Shown here in pieces: positions 17,014 through 25,065 of a DNA stretch of 39,595 nucleotides. Both the position numbers and the translations under genes were made by a program. Under the pieces are notes generated by a model. It was not told the DNA's origin. It did not search any database and was given only the letters and a program-made list of their open reading frames with translations. Each line of letters begins with the position of its first letter. Positions within the stretch are counted from its first letter, which is position 1. Source of the stretch: Anabaena sp. CRKS33 (GTDB lineage Bacteria; Cyanobacteriota; Cyanobacteriia; Cyanobacteriales; Nostocaceae). The DNA is taken from contig LJOT01000008.1 in assembly GCA_001672075.1 (NCBI GenBank), forward strand, positions 1 through 39,595, read 5' to 3'.

Positions 17014-18693
17014 GTGTTTAATTCCGAAAGTATGTTGAATAAATACCATCAAAAACTCCAATTTTCTCCTTCAATGAACAACAATTATCAAAGATGGCAA
17101 GGCGATTTAAATACTGTATCTTTCGATGCAGAAAATATTAAAAATAAACTGATGAATTTAGATCATCCTTGTTATATTCTGAATAAAGAAGGACAAATTG
17201 GTATTAGTAATGTAGGAAGTTTATCCTATAGTGCTAATGGTAAAACTAAGCAATTAGAAATGCTTTTAACTGTTCCTTCTATCGGATTTCATCAACTAGG
17301 TGATCCCAGCTTTCTAGAGTTTTATGGCGTAAAATACGCATATATGACTGGTGCAATGGCTCAGGGTATTGCTTCAGAAGAAATGGTAATTGCTTTGGGA
17401 AAAGCCAACATTTTAAGTTCCTTTGGTGCAGGAGGTTTATCTCCTAATCGTGTAGAAACAGCAATTCACAAAATTAAACAAGTTTTACATAACAAATCCT
17501 ATGCTTTTAACTTACTTCATAGTCCCAGTGAACCTGGTATCGAAGGTCGTTTAATTGACTTATATTTACAGCATCAAATCAGAATAATTGAAGCTTCTGC
17601 ATTCTTAGATTTGAGTGATAATATAGTGTACTATCGGTCTGTTGGACTGAGTTTAAATTCAGCTAATCAAATTGAAATCAACAATAAAATTATCGCCAAA
17701 ATTTCCCGTCGAGAAGTTGCTACTAAATTCCTCCAACCTGCACCTAAAAAAATTCTGAAACAATTAGTTGAACAAGGATTAATTAGCGAATTACAAGCTA
17801 ATCTTGCCGCTAAAATTCCTATGGCTGATGATATTACCGTAGAAGCAGATTCAGGAGGACATACAGATAATCGTCCCTTAATTTGTTTATTACCTTCTAT
17901 AATAGAATTAAGAGATGAAATTCAGCGTCAATATAATTATCAAAAACCCGTAAGAATTGGCGTAGCTGGTGGTATTTCTACACCCCAATCAGCACTAGCA
18001 GCCTTAATGATGGGTGCTGCTTATATTGTCACCGGTTCTATTAATCAATCCTGTATTGAAGCTGGTACTTCTGAATATACAAAAAAGTTATTAGCTGAAG
18101 CAGAAATGACCGATGTTATGATGGCTCCAGCGGCTGATATGTTTGAAATGGGAGTAAAATTACAAGTTCTTAAAAAAGGAACTTTCTTTCCCCTTCGCGC
18201 TCAAAAACTATGGGAATTATACAAAAACTATAATTCAATTGCAGAAATTCCCCCAGATGAAATAGAAAAATTAGAAAAACAAATTTTCCGAAAAACAATT
18301 ACCGAAATTTGGCAAGAAACATCTGCTTATTTATCTCAACGTCACCCCGAAAAACTAAGCAAAGCAGCCAATAATCCTAAAGTCAAAATGGCATTAATAT
18401 TTCGCTGGTATTTAGGACTATCTTCTCGGTGGTCAAATACCGGAGAAAAAGGTCGAGAAATTGACTATCAAATTTGGTGTGGCCCAGCTATAGGAAGCTT
18501 TAATAATTGGGTACGCGGTTCTTATTTAGCAGAGATTAATAATCGTCAAGTAGTTAATGTAGCCAATGAAATTATGACAGGTGCAGCGTATTTATATCGC
18601 ATTCAAAACCTAAAAATTCAAGGCTTACAAATGCCAGAAGAATTTAGTCAATATCATCCAGTATCTAACTTAAATAAACAACCAAGTTTGTAG
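17014..18693 (+). CDS. PfaD-family enoyl reductase (2-nitropropane dioxygenase-like)
   Basis: A 559-residue FMN-dependent TIM-barrel protein. PfaD acts as the trans enoyl reductase of PUFA and related polyketide synthases. Visible family features are FGAGGLS (137-143), HSPSEPGIEG (169-178), the flavin-phosphate region EADSGGHTDNRP (277-288) and GVAGGIST (316-323), with the helical C-terminal extension typical of PfaD rather than of plain nitronate monooxygenases. The start is a GTG, supported by a good ribosome binding site, GAGGT at 17001-17005. An ATG at 17032 lacks one. A 244-bp spacer without a gene precedes it; part of the spacer (ATCCGCGTTAATCTGCGTT near 16853) resembles repeats common in these genomes. 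A stem-loop pair follows the stop. Confidence 0.9.
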   Translation: MFNSESMLNKYHQKLQFSPSMNNNYQRWQGDLNTVSFDAENIKNKLMNLDHPCYILNKEGQIGISNVGSLSYSANGKTKQLEMLLTVPSIGFHQLGDPSFLEFYGVKYAYMTGAMAQGIASEEMVIALGKANILSSFGAGGLSPNRVETAIHKIKQVLHNKSYAFNLLHSPSEPGIEGRLIDLYLQHQIRIIEASAFLDLSDNIVYYRSVGLSLNSANQIEINNKIIAKISRREVATKFLQPAPKKILKQLVEQGLISELQANLAAKIPMADDITVEADSGGHTDNRPLICLLPSIIELRDEIQRQYNYQKPVRIGVAGGISTPQSALAALMMGAAYIVTGSINQSCIEAGTSEYTKKLLAEAEMTDVMMAPAADMFEMGVKLQVLKKGTFFPLRAQKLWELYKNYNSIAEIPPDEIEKLEKQIFRKTITEIWQETSAYLSQRHPEKLSKAANNPKVKMALIFRWYLGLSSRWSNTGEKGREIDYQIWCGPAIGSFNNWVRGSYLAEINNRQVVNVANEIMTGAAYLYRIQNLKIQGLQMPEEFSQYHPVSNLNKQPSL

Positions 18694-18694
18694 T

Positions 18695-18733
18695 TAGCAC
18701 TTTAGTGCTATAAGTGAGGGATTTATCCCTCAC
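18695..18733 (+). repeat. Two adjacent perfect stem-loops after the PfaD gene
   Basis: TAGCAC/GTGCTA (18695-18710) and GTGAGGGA/TCCCTCAC (18714-18733) are two perfect hairpins, each with a TTTA loop, starting two bases after the PfaD stop. No T-run follows, so these look like a small dispersed palindromic repeat or an mRNA-processing/stability element within the operon rather than a terminator. Confidence 0.7.
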
Positions 18734-18777
18734 TACCAACTACTTTGATATTTATTATTTAGCAAAGGGTGATAAAT

Positions 18778-20106
18778 ATGGCTATAAATAGGAAATTGGG
18801 ACAGCTAGAAGAAACCATGGAAATCCTCAATCAACGAGCTAAAACATGGAACTTAGTTACTATTAGTCGTATTCAGGGAAATATTCAAGAAATAGTTCTT
18901 AGACAGTCCTTAGATATTATTCAATATCGTCATCCTGTCCTTAATTCTCACATTATTAATTCTGATAATTCCTACTATTTTCAGCCCGCAGGTATAAGAA
19001 AACTTCCCTTGCAAATTGTTAATCTTAAAGAAGGTCAGGAATGGGAAGCAGTCGTTAATGCAGAAATGAATCAAGTAATTGATAGTAGTAAATATCTACT
19101 AAGAGTTGTACTTGTCAAAGTATTAAATCAGCCAAATATCAATTATCTGATTACAACTACACATCATGCTATTACCGACGGTTTATCAAGCATCCAACTT
19201 CACTCAGAAATTTTAACCTATTGTCAAGAAATCACTGAAGGTAAATCTATTCCAGTAGTTAATACTTTAGAACATATTCCACCCATTGAAAAACTATTAC
19301 CTGCATGGACAAATAGTTTTAAAAACAAACTATCTAGAATTGCTTTATTATTAAATATCGCATTTCAAAAATACTTGAATCCTCCAAAAACATTAAAAGT
19401 AGAAAAATATGTTCCCATTTCTCAGCGTCGTTGTGAAATCATTCATAGACAACTTAGCGAAGAATCAACCCAAAAGTTTAGGCAACAATGTAGAGAAGAA
19501 AATACTACAGTACAAAGTGCTTTATGTGCGGCACTAATGTTAACATTATCCAAACAAATTAATAAAAGCTATGAAGATAATATTAAAGTTAGTTGTTTAT
19601 CATATATTGATTTGAGAAAAAGGTTAGAACCTAGAATTAATGCAGAAAATATGACGGTTTTAGCAACATCTTTGATGGGATTTTATAGAATTAAGAATAA
19701 TATATCTACTTGGGAATTAGCACGGAAAATCAAAAAGGATTTACATAAAAAAATAAATAAAGGGGAGATATTTAACATGATATTTCTCGCTAAACACCTG
19801 ATAAATTTTTCTTTGCTCTTGCCCAATCAAGTATCTGCTACAATCTCAGTTTCTAATGTTGGTAAAGTCAATATTTCCCGTGTTTATGGTGAATTAAAAC
19901 TAGAGGAAATTAGTTTTGTTGGTTCTCATGCTTTATATGCAGGAATGTTTATTGTTCATGCTGCTACTTTTCAGGAAAAAATGACCCTAAATTTTGTGTT
20001 TTCTCAACCTGCAATTAATCGTCAAACTATGGAAAAAATTGTAGATGATTGTATATCAGATATTATAAAAATATCCTCTCATTCGTCACTAATAGGAAGT
20101 GCATAA
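18778..20106 (+). CDS. PapA5-like condensation-domain acyltransferase
   Basis: This 442-residue protein of the CoA-dependent acyltransferase/NRPS-condensation superfamily carries the catalytic motif HHAITDG (H129, H130, D134, G135), the HHxxxDG signature. Its single-domain form and N-terminal sequence resemble the PapA5 group of polyketide-associated acyltransferases. Those move an acyl chain from an ACP-bound polyketide synthase product to an alcohol, forming an ester. That suggests the locus makes an ester or otherwise O-acylated (or N-acylated) lipid; the acceptor is unknown. The ATG at 18778 follows AAAGGG with good spacing; the in-frame GTG at 18769 overlaps that site and is less likely. 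The stop abuts the start of the ACP gene (TAAATG), pointing to translational coupling with the likely acyl donor. Confidence 0.78.
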   Translation: MAINRKLGQLEETMEILNQRAKTWNLVTISRIQGNIQEIVLRQSLDIIQYRHPVLNSHIINSDNSYYFQPAGIRKLPLQIVNLKEGQEWEAVVNAEMNQVIDSSKYLLRVVLVKVLNQPNINYLITTTHHAITDGLSSIQLHSEILTYCQEITEGKSIPVVNTLEHIPPIEKLLPAWTNSFKNKLSRIALLLNIAFQKYLNPPKTLKVEKYVPISQRRCEIIHRQLSEESTQKFRQQCREENTTVQSALCAALMLTLSKQINKSYEDNIKVSCLSYIDLRKRLEPRINAENMTVLATSLMGFYRIKNNISTWELARKIKKDLHKKINKGEIFNMIFLAKHLINFSLLLPNQVSATISVSNVGKVNISRVYGELKLEEISFVGSHALYAGMFIVHAATFQEKMTLNFVFSQPAINRQTMEKIVDDCISDIIKISSHSSLIGSA

Positions 20107-20424
20107 ATGAATAATAAAATGAATAGTAATTTATCCACTTATCTAATTAAAAACCAAGAGAACACATCTAAAATCCAAGCTTGGTTAGTTTCCGAAATTT
20201 CCTCTTTATTGGCAGTCAACCCAGAAGAAATAGATATTCGTGAACCTTTAGATAGTTACGGCTTAGACTCAGCACAAACCATCATTATCGCTAGTAAGGC
20301 CGAAAAGTTTTTGGGATGCAAATTATCTCTTATTCACCTTTGGTATTATCCCACCATTCAAGAACTTTCCATTAGACTATCTGAAGAATTAGAAAATTCA
20401 CTGTCAGAAATTATCCAGATATAA
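20107..20424 (+). CDS. Free-standing acyl carrier protein
   Basis: This 105-residue protein has one phosphopantetheine-binding domain over about 25-97. The attachment serine is S55 in YGLDSAQ (51-57), and the following helix carries HLWYYPTIQEL, typical of type I polyketide-associated ACPs rather than primary fatty-acid AcpP. The start codon directly follows the stop of the PapA5-like gene without spacing. No phosphopantetheinyl transferase is present in the window, so activation must come from elsewhere (HetI is the usual enzyme in these organisms). It probably carries the substrate handed to the acyltransferase or to the following TubC-domain protein. Confidence 0.88.
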   Translation: MNNKMNSNLSTYLIKNQENTSKIQAWLVSEISSLLAVNPEEIDIREPLDSYGLDSAQTIIIASKAEKFLGCKLSLIHLWYYPTIQELSIRLSEELENSLSEIIQI

Positions 20425-20563
20425 CCTCTACATATTCTGTTTAATTACTGACAATCTAGTTTTTCCTCCTTGATTATTGGGACACTTCGCTAGATTAGGA
20501 AAATCCTATCAGCCAGGTGTCCTCTTTCCTAAATTGTTGTTTTTAAATACGAGAAATTTTGTT

Positions 20564-22432
20564 ATGAATGCAGCAGAAATTTTAGCCAAACTCACTCAAA
20601 AAGGTGTATTATTTTGGGCAGAAAATAGCAAACTTAATATTCGTTCTCCCCAAGGTGTAATTACTCCAGAAATACAATTAGAAATAGCTAGATATAAAGC
20701 AGATATTTTAGCATTAATTCAGGAAATGAATGTTACAGATAATTATACTAATCAAACTTTAATTCAAGGAACTAGTTTACAAACTATTGGTAAGTTAATT
20801 GGTGGTTTTTCTGGAGAATCACCTATGGGATATCAACCCCCAATTATTAATCCTAAATTCATGGCTGAAAACTTGCAGGTTACTTTTAGACCTTTGCCCG
20901 ATTATTATCAAAATAAAGCTATTATTAGATTTCGTCAAGAATTAATTTTCTACTTGCAAAGGCATGGTGTGACAGTAATTCCCTGGAAAGAAGCAACAAT
21001 GGAATTACAACATACTATTAAAATCCCTATTATTAACTGGAATCAATCTTTAAAAATGCAGGTAGTTAGAGCAGATATTGATGCTATTGTGGACGTGGAA
21101 AGACCAAACTCATGGTTAAGAAAATTAGGCATAATTATCGCTGAAAGTTGGTATAAATTATCTTATAGATGGCTAAAAGAAAAACAAAAAATGTCTGTTG
21201 TACAAATTGCTAAATTGAGTAGTTGGGCTGAAGATCACGCAGCTAAATATGTTGAAGATCCTACAAATACACAAGTGGTAATCTTGACTGATATAGATGA
21301 TAAATTTGTTAACCCAACTACACCTTATACAGAAAAAATCCCCATGGGGATAAATACACTAGTGAAAACTTTTTCAGAAATTGTCATTGGTATATCCCAT
21401 GAAAAATTTTCTATTCTGAATATGAATCTCTCAGATTCTAACTTTGATCAGGATCAAGTTGAGGATTTTGCCTTAAAATCGCTTATTCCTAAAATATTTG
21501 TCCCTATTACTCCTCTATTAATTAACCGTTTTCAACTGGGAGAATATAATCCTCATTTATCAGATTATGCTCATAAATTGGTGAAAATCGGTGAAGAATT
21601 AGCATCTACAGGTTTATTTCCAGCGGGGTTTAAATTAGACAAAGTTATTAAAAGAAAATCCCATAGAGATATTGTCAATGTTATCGTTAATGGCAGAACG
21701 GGAGTATCTTACGGTTTTGTAGCTTATGCTGAACCTCCTCATTATGTAGGTGAACCAGAAATCACTATTGACGCATGGGAAAACCTATTACCTGTACCCG
21801 GATTCAGTAGTTATGAAATTCGCCAAAATCAAGAAGGTAGACGTTATCTAAAACTAAATATCAACGCAAAAAATAGATTTAAACAAATACCTGATATTTG
21901 GCTAGTTAGTTCTCGGTCTGGCGCAAATAAAACAGCTTTAAATATTGATTCTGATGTCCTTCGTATTGGGTTAAAAGATACATTACATCTGCAATTTCCA
22001 CTAGGAAATCAATCAAAAAAGGCAGATATTAAACCTTCTTATGATATCTATGTCATGTTAGCTATTAGTCTAGCAACAGCTTTATACACACCAGAATTAA
22101 TTAAAAATGGTGCGCCTATAGTTCACTTTCATGGTTATCCTCATTTTGATTGGTTTCAAGAAAATGAATACTGTGAGGGGATGAATAATCCTTCTGTACC
22201 TTGTGGAACTTATGAATCAGGAGTTTTAAACTTTTTAGGAATTGCTAATTTAAGTAATCAAATAATTAATAATGTCAAATTAATTAGCTTAGTAGAACCA
22301 GATCATGGGACAAATTTTATTGCTAATGATTTAGAGTATTTAATAACTAGGTTAAAAGCGGGCTGTGTGACTGGACAAATTGAATTAGGCGGTAAAAATT
22401 TTCCGTCTCTTAAGAATAGGAGTGTTGCCTAA
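20564..22432 (+). CDS. TubC-type docking domain fused to a large domain of unknown function
   Basis: The first 55 or so residues match the TubC N-terminal docking domain of NRPS/PKS assembly lines (NAAEILAKLTQKGVLFWAEN, then SPQGVITPE, ending in ARYKADILALI). These small domains bind a partner megasynthase. Residues from about 80 to 622 I cannot assign to a family. There is no signal peptide and no clear membrane segment. Notable parts are a histidine-rich HFHGYPHFDWF near 516-526, a CEGMNNPSVPCGTYESG segment with two cysteines, and EPDHGTNF near 585. That clustering of His, Asp and Cys could be a metal or catalytic site, which is speculation. The ATG at 20564 is chosen because the docking domain begins there; a TTG at 20477 would add 29 unrelated residues. 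It is the last gene of the locus, 139 bp after the ACP. Confidence 0.75.
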   Translation: MNAAEILAKLTQKGVLFWAENSKLNIRSPQGVITPEIQLEIARYKADILALIQEMNVTDNYTNQTLIQGTSLQTIGKLIGGFSGESPMGYQPPIINPKFMAENLQVTFRPLPDYYQNKAIIRFRQELIFYLQRHGVTVIPWKEATMELQHTIKIPIINWNQSLKMQVVRADIDAIVDVERPNSWLRKLGIIIAESWYKLSYRWLKEKQKMSVVQIAKLSSWAEDHAAKYVEDPTNTQVVILTDIDDKFVNPTTPYTEKIPMGINTLVKTFSEIVIGISHEKFSILNMNLSDSNFDQDQVEDFALKSLIPKIFVPITPLLINRFQLGEYNPHLSDYAHKLVKIGEELASTGLFPAGFKLDKVIKRKSHRDIVNVIVNGRTGVSYGFVAYAEPPHYVGEPEITIDAWENLLPVPGFSSYEIRQNQEGRRYLKLNINAKNRFKQIPDIWLVSSRSGANKTALNIDSDVLRIGLKDTLHLQFPLGNQSKKADIKPSYDIYVMLAISLATALYTPELIKNGAPIVHFHGYPHFDWFQENEYCEGMNNPSVPCGTYESGVLNFLGIANLSNQIINNVKLISLVEPDHGTNFIANDLEYLITRLKAGCVTGQIELGGKNFPSLKNRSVA

Positions 22433-22450
22433 TTGAAGTATGAATTTAGA

Positions 22451-22489
22451 TATAGAGACCTTCCATAGAAAGTCTCTATATTCTTTTCT
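22451..22489 (+). terminator. Terminator of the lipid locus
   Basis: TATAGAGAC (22451-22459) pairs with GTCTCTATA (22472-22480), followed by TTCTTTTCT. It lies 18 bp after the last plus-strand gene and just before the converging pentapeptide-repeat gene. It may serve both directions. Confidence 0.75.
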
Positions 22490-22497
22490 AAAGATGT

Positions 22498-23214
22498 CTA
22501 TTCAATAGCCCCAAACTCAGCGACATTTCCGTTATATATGGTGTCATTAGGCATTCTGGCACGAAACAAATCAGCATCAATGAAGTTAGTCTTCACAAGA
22601 GAAGCCCCTGATAATCTGACATTTCTGAGGATAGCATCAGAAAAATCTGCACCATCTAAATTAGAGCTAGATAAAAATGCGTTCTTGAAATATGCTTGTT
22701 TGGCGATCGCATTGGATAAATTTGCACCAGAGACTCTGGCATATTCGAGAATAGCCTTTGTGAGATTAGCCCCCGACAAGTTTGCCTTTGCCATCTCAGC
22801 ATTACTCAAGTAGGAATTTGTGAGATTGGCATTAGTTAAAACGGCTTCGTTTAACCTGATTCCTAAAAGGCTGGAATGCGATAGATTCGCTCCTGTCAGA
22901 TTTGCTTTATCTAGCTTGGCTTCATTTAGCAAGGTATTCGACAAATTAGCCCCTGTGAGATTTGCTCCAATGAGTGCGCTACCATACAAATCTTTACCGG
23001 ATAAATCCACTCCCGAAAGATTACACTTATTACATTCGTTTTTCTCCAGTAAACGATTAAGATTAACAAGGACATCACTGGTAACAAGGACATCACTGGT
23101 AACAAGGACATCACTGGCAACGAAGGCATTAGCTGGTAAACTAAACAGCGTTAAACTCAGAATAATTGTCAGGACAAAAGCAGAAAGTCCACGAAACCAA
23201 AGTTTAATATTCAT
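22498..23214 (-). CDS. Exported pentapeptide-repeat protein
   Basis: A 238-residue protein with a Sec signal peptide (about 1-30, cleavage after ANA). A short repeat of SDVLVT follows (three copies, about 34-50), then a right-handed beta-helix of A(N/D)LxX pentapeptides from about 63 to the C-terminus (for example LSGVDLSGKDL, ANLTGANLSNT). Two cysteines in NECNKCNLS precede the repeats. Pentapeptide-repeat proteins are abundant in cyanobacteria, where secreted ones go to the lumen or periplasm and mostly have unknown function. GGAGA eight bases before the ATG supports the start. It converges with the lipid locus and is divergent from pipX. There is no evidence it belongs to either. Confidence 0.9.
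   Translation of the reverse strand: MNIKLWFRGLSAFVLTIILSLTLFSLPANAFVASDVLVTSDVLVTSDVLVNLNRLLEKNECNKCNLSGVDLSGKDLYGSALIGANLTGANLSNTLLNEAKLDKANLTGANLSHSSLLGIRLNEAVLTNANLTNSYLSNAEMAKANLSGANLTKAILEYARVSGANLSNAIAKQAYFKNAFLSSSNLDGADFSDAILRNVRLSGASLVKTNFIDADLFRARMPNDTIYNGNVAEFGAIE
23065..23118. repeat. Three tandem 18-bp repeats inside the pentapeptide gene
   Basis: The unit AACAAGGACATCACTGGT occurs three times in tandem (23065, 23083, 23101) with only one base change in the last copy. It encodes the SDVLVT repeat just after the signal peptide. The near identity at the DNA level indicates recent expansion. Confidence 0.9.
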
Positions 23215-23644
23215 CTTGTATCTCCATTAAAATTGTTTCCTAAGTAGTTATACCATAGTTTGATGATGTTACGGGCAACTGATTCTTGTTGTGCAAATTT
23301 CGTCGTCACAATGATCAGTCAATACGGTTTGCTTATCCCCCACAAAAAGATTTTTATGACTTACGCCACACTACGCTATCAGTAAACCCTACTTATATGA
23401 CGGCTGGATAAATGTCCATCTTTGCGCCATTAAGGGAGAATTGTGGCACGATGGAGGCAGCCATGGCAATACCGCATCAACTTAGGTTATGATCCAAGAC
23501 AAAAAAGTATTGTTAGCTGTGGGAAATTGTAATAAAATAGTTATTTTCCCATTGTCAACGAAAATTTTGGCGGAAGGGACGTACTATCCTCTGAATGTTA
23601 GTTAATTGCAAAACACCCTATATACTCCCAACCTTGACTAGGAA
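23215..23644. promoter_or_regulatory. Divergent intergenic region upstream of pipX
   Basis: A 430-bp region without a gene. It should hold promoters for the pentapeptide gene (minus) and pipX (plus). GGGAAA (about 23520) and TTTCCC (about 23549) form the arms of an imperfect inverted repeat around TTGTAATAAAATAGTTAT. I found no secure promoter hexamers. Confidence 0.4.
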
Positions 23645-23923
23645 ATGAATCCAGAAAACTCAGAAACTTACCTAAATCATCCAACTTGGGGTTTACTCTA
23701 TAGGATCAGTATGGTTGATGAGAACCAGGATCTGTTTACCACACTCTATGCCCAACGCCTATTTTTTCTGGTAACAAGTGAACTTAAAGTCCTAAAATTC
23801 CAGCCCATTGGCCGCACTGAAGCTAGAATGATGCTGGAAAATCGTTTACGTATTTTGCGCCGTAGTGGTAACTTCCAGGAGTATGATCAACTTCAAGGTG
23901 TTTTCCAACGCACGTTCCAATGA
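23645..23923 (+). CDS. pipX: PipX, NtcA co-activator and PII-interacting protein
   Basis: A 92-residue protein with an N-terminal Tudor-like domain and C-terminal helices. Sequence blocks diagnostic for PipX are YLNHPTWGLLY (9-19), LYAQRLFFLV (34-43), IGRTEARMMLENRLRILRR (55-73) and QEYDQLQ (78-84). PipX binds PII (GlnB) when nitrogen is plentiful and otherwise stabilises the active, 2-oxoglutarate-bound form of the global nitrogen regulator NtcA. NtcA in turn controls heterocyst development and nitrogen-fixation genes. The stop overlaps the start of pipY by four bases (ATGA), the conserved pipX-pipY coupling. Length is normal for the family. Confidence 0.95.
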   Translation: MNPENSETYLNHPTWGLLYRISMVDENQDLFTTLYAQRLFFLVTSELKVLKFQPIGRTEARMMLENRLRILRRSGNFQEYDQLQGVFQRTFQ

Positions 23924-24609
23924 CTAATTCCATTAGCGATAGCTTCGCTCACCGTAGGCAACGCCTTGCGAACCTTCGCCTCTCACTACCCCCTACAGTG
24001 AGATTGATTGCTGTCACAAAAAGAGTATCTACTGAATTAATGCGGGAAGCTTATGCCGCAGGAATTCGTGATTTTGCCGAAAGTCGCATCCAAGAAGCTG
24101 CCAGTAAACAAACCGAGTTACAAGATCTATCGGATATTACCTGGCACTTTATAGGACATCTACAAAGTAATAAGGCTAAAAAAGCCTTAGAACTATTTCA
24201 GTGGATTCACTCCGTAGATAATTTAGCACTAGCACAACGCTTAAATATTCTAGCGCAAGAATTAGGAGTGACCCCAAAGGTATGCTTACAAGTCAAAATT
24301 CTCCCCGATGCGAATAAATCTGGTTGGATGATTCCAGAATTATTTGCTGACTTGGAAGCACTCAATCAATGTCAAAATTTACAAATTCAGGGTTTGATGA
24401 CAATTCCGCCTCTAGGGTTGGAGGCTGAAGAAATCTTGAATGTGTTTAATAGTACCTATGAACTAGCGCGAACCATCCGATCACAAAATTGGTCAAATAT
24501 TACAATGCAGCAGTTATCAATGGGTATGTCTGGAGATTATCAATTGGCGGTGCAAGCAGGGGCAACCATGGTAAGATTAGGTACAATATTGTTTGGTCAA
24601 CGTCCATAG
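23920..24609 (+). CDS. pipY: PipY, YggS/PROSC-family PLP homeostasis protein
   Basis: This 229-residue pyridoxal-phosphate-binding single-domain TIM barrel belongs to the YggS/PLPBP family, involved in vitamin B6 and amino-acid homeostasis. The PLP lysine is K34 in LIAVTKRVS. Other family motifs are FAESRIQEA, WHFIGHLQSNK, GLMTIPP and LSMGMSGDYQLAV with the phosphate-binding region VRLGTILFG at the end. It overlaps pipX by four bases, as in other cyanobacteria, where the two are co-transcribed and functionally linked. The N-terminal 20 or so residues are encoded by a repeat-like sequence, so that stretch is poorly conserved and the true start could lie a little downstream. A terminator follows at 24816. 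Confidence 0.94.
   Translation: MTNSISDSFAHRRQRLANLRLSLPPTVRLIAVTKRVSTELMREAYAAGIRDFAESRIQEAASKQTELQDLSDITWHFIGHLQSNKAKKALELFQWIHSVDNLALAQRLNILAQELGVTPKVCLQVKILPDANKSGWMIPELFADLEALNQCQNLQIQGLMTIPPLGLEAEEILNVFNSTYELARTIRSQNWSNITMQQLSMGMSGDYQLAVQAGATMVRLGTILFGQRP
23936..23979 (+). repeat. Small dispersed palindromic repeat within the pipY 5' coding region
   Basis: GCGATAGCTTCGCTCACCGT followed by AGGCAACGCCTTGCG resembles the short palindromic dispersed repeats (SDR type) common in Nostoc/Anabaena. It is in frame and encodes residues of about 5-20 of PipY, upstream of the conserved fold. Identification as an SDR is from memory of the repeat style, not a search. Confidence 0.55.
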
Positions 24610-24815
24610 ATAACGCTGTAGCTGTGGTGATCCAGAACAGATTGACAATCCTTCGAGAATTTATACTCTCCGCTATTGATATAGCGAGCGATATGCAATT
24701 AAATCACATACTAATTTTGATCACAGAGGCTTAATTAAGGATTTTACTCCTAGCTGCTGAAAGTCGCCAGAATTGTCAAAAAATATAATAATCTCATAAA
24801 TAATGCTGAATTGTA

Positions 24816-24842
24816 AAAGGGGTCTGACCACCTTTATTTTTA
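24816..24842 (+). terminator. Terminator downstream of pipX-pipY
   Basis: AAAGGGGT pairs with ACCACCTTT (one bulged A) around a CTG loop, followed by ATTTTT. It lies about 205 bp after the pipY stop. Confidence 0.65.
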
Positions 24843-25065
24843 ATTATCATTAGGCTATAATCTTAACTTGTTGTTATAGATTCGTTAATGTACGGGCATT
24901 AACATCAATATCTGTTGATAATTGATCATTTGTACTAAAGAATAAAGTAAGTAGTACAATTTATAAGTCAAGCATCTACTATAGTTATGAATACTGGCTA
25001 CAAGCCGCCGAAATGCAACTTATAGCCAGGAAAATTAGGGTAATTTTCATCCGGGAGTGTACAAC
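24843..25065 (+). promoter_or_regulatory. sepF upstream region
   Basis: No gene is seen in the pipY-sepF spacer (24610-25065 overall). After the terminator an inverted repeat, TTGTACT (24930-24936) with AGTACAA (24953-24959), could be an operator. The region probably holds the sepF promoter. Confidence 0.4.

Noticed and set aside
3102..22432. Calling the lipid locus the canonical hgl cluster
   Set aside because: The hgl island also has genes such as hglB, hglT and hetN, none of which are here, while PfaD, PapA5-like, free ACP and TubC-domain genes are present.
22538..23230. Plus-strand frames opposite the pentapeptide gene
   Set aside because: They are mirror frames of the regular A(N/D)LxX repeat; the minus strand has a signal peptide, ribosome binding site and a clear fold.
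24489..24734. 81-codon frame across the pipY 3' end
   Set aside because: It is mostly a shadow of pipY in another frame with no protein-like features downstream.
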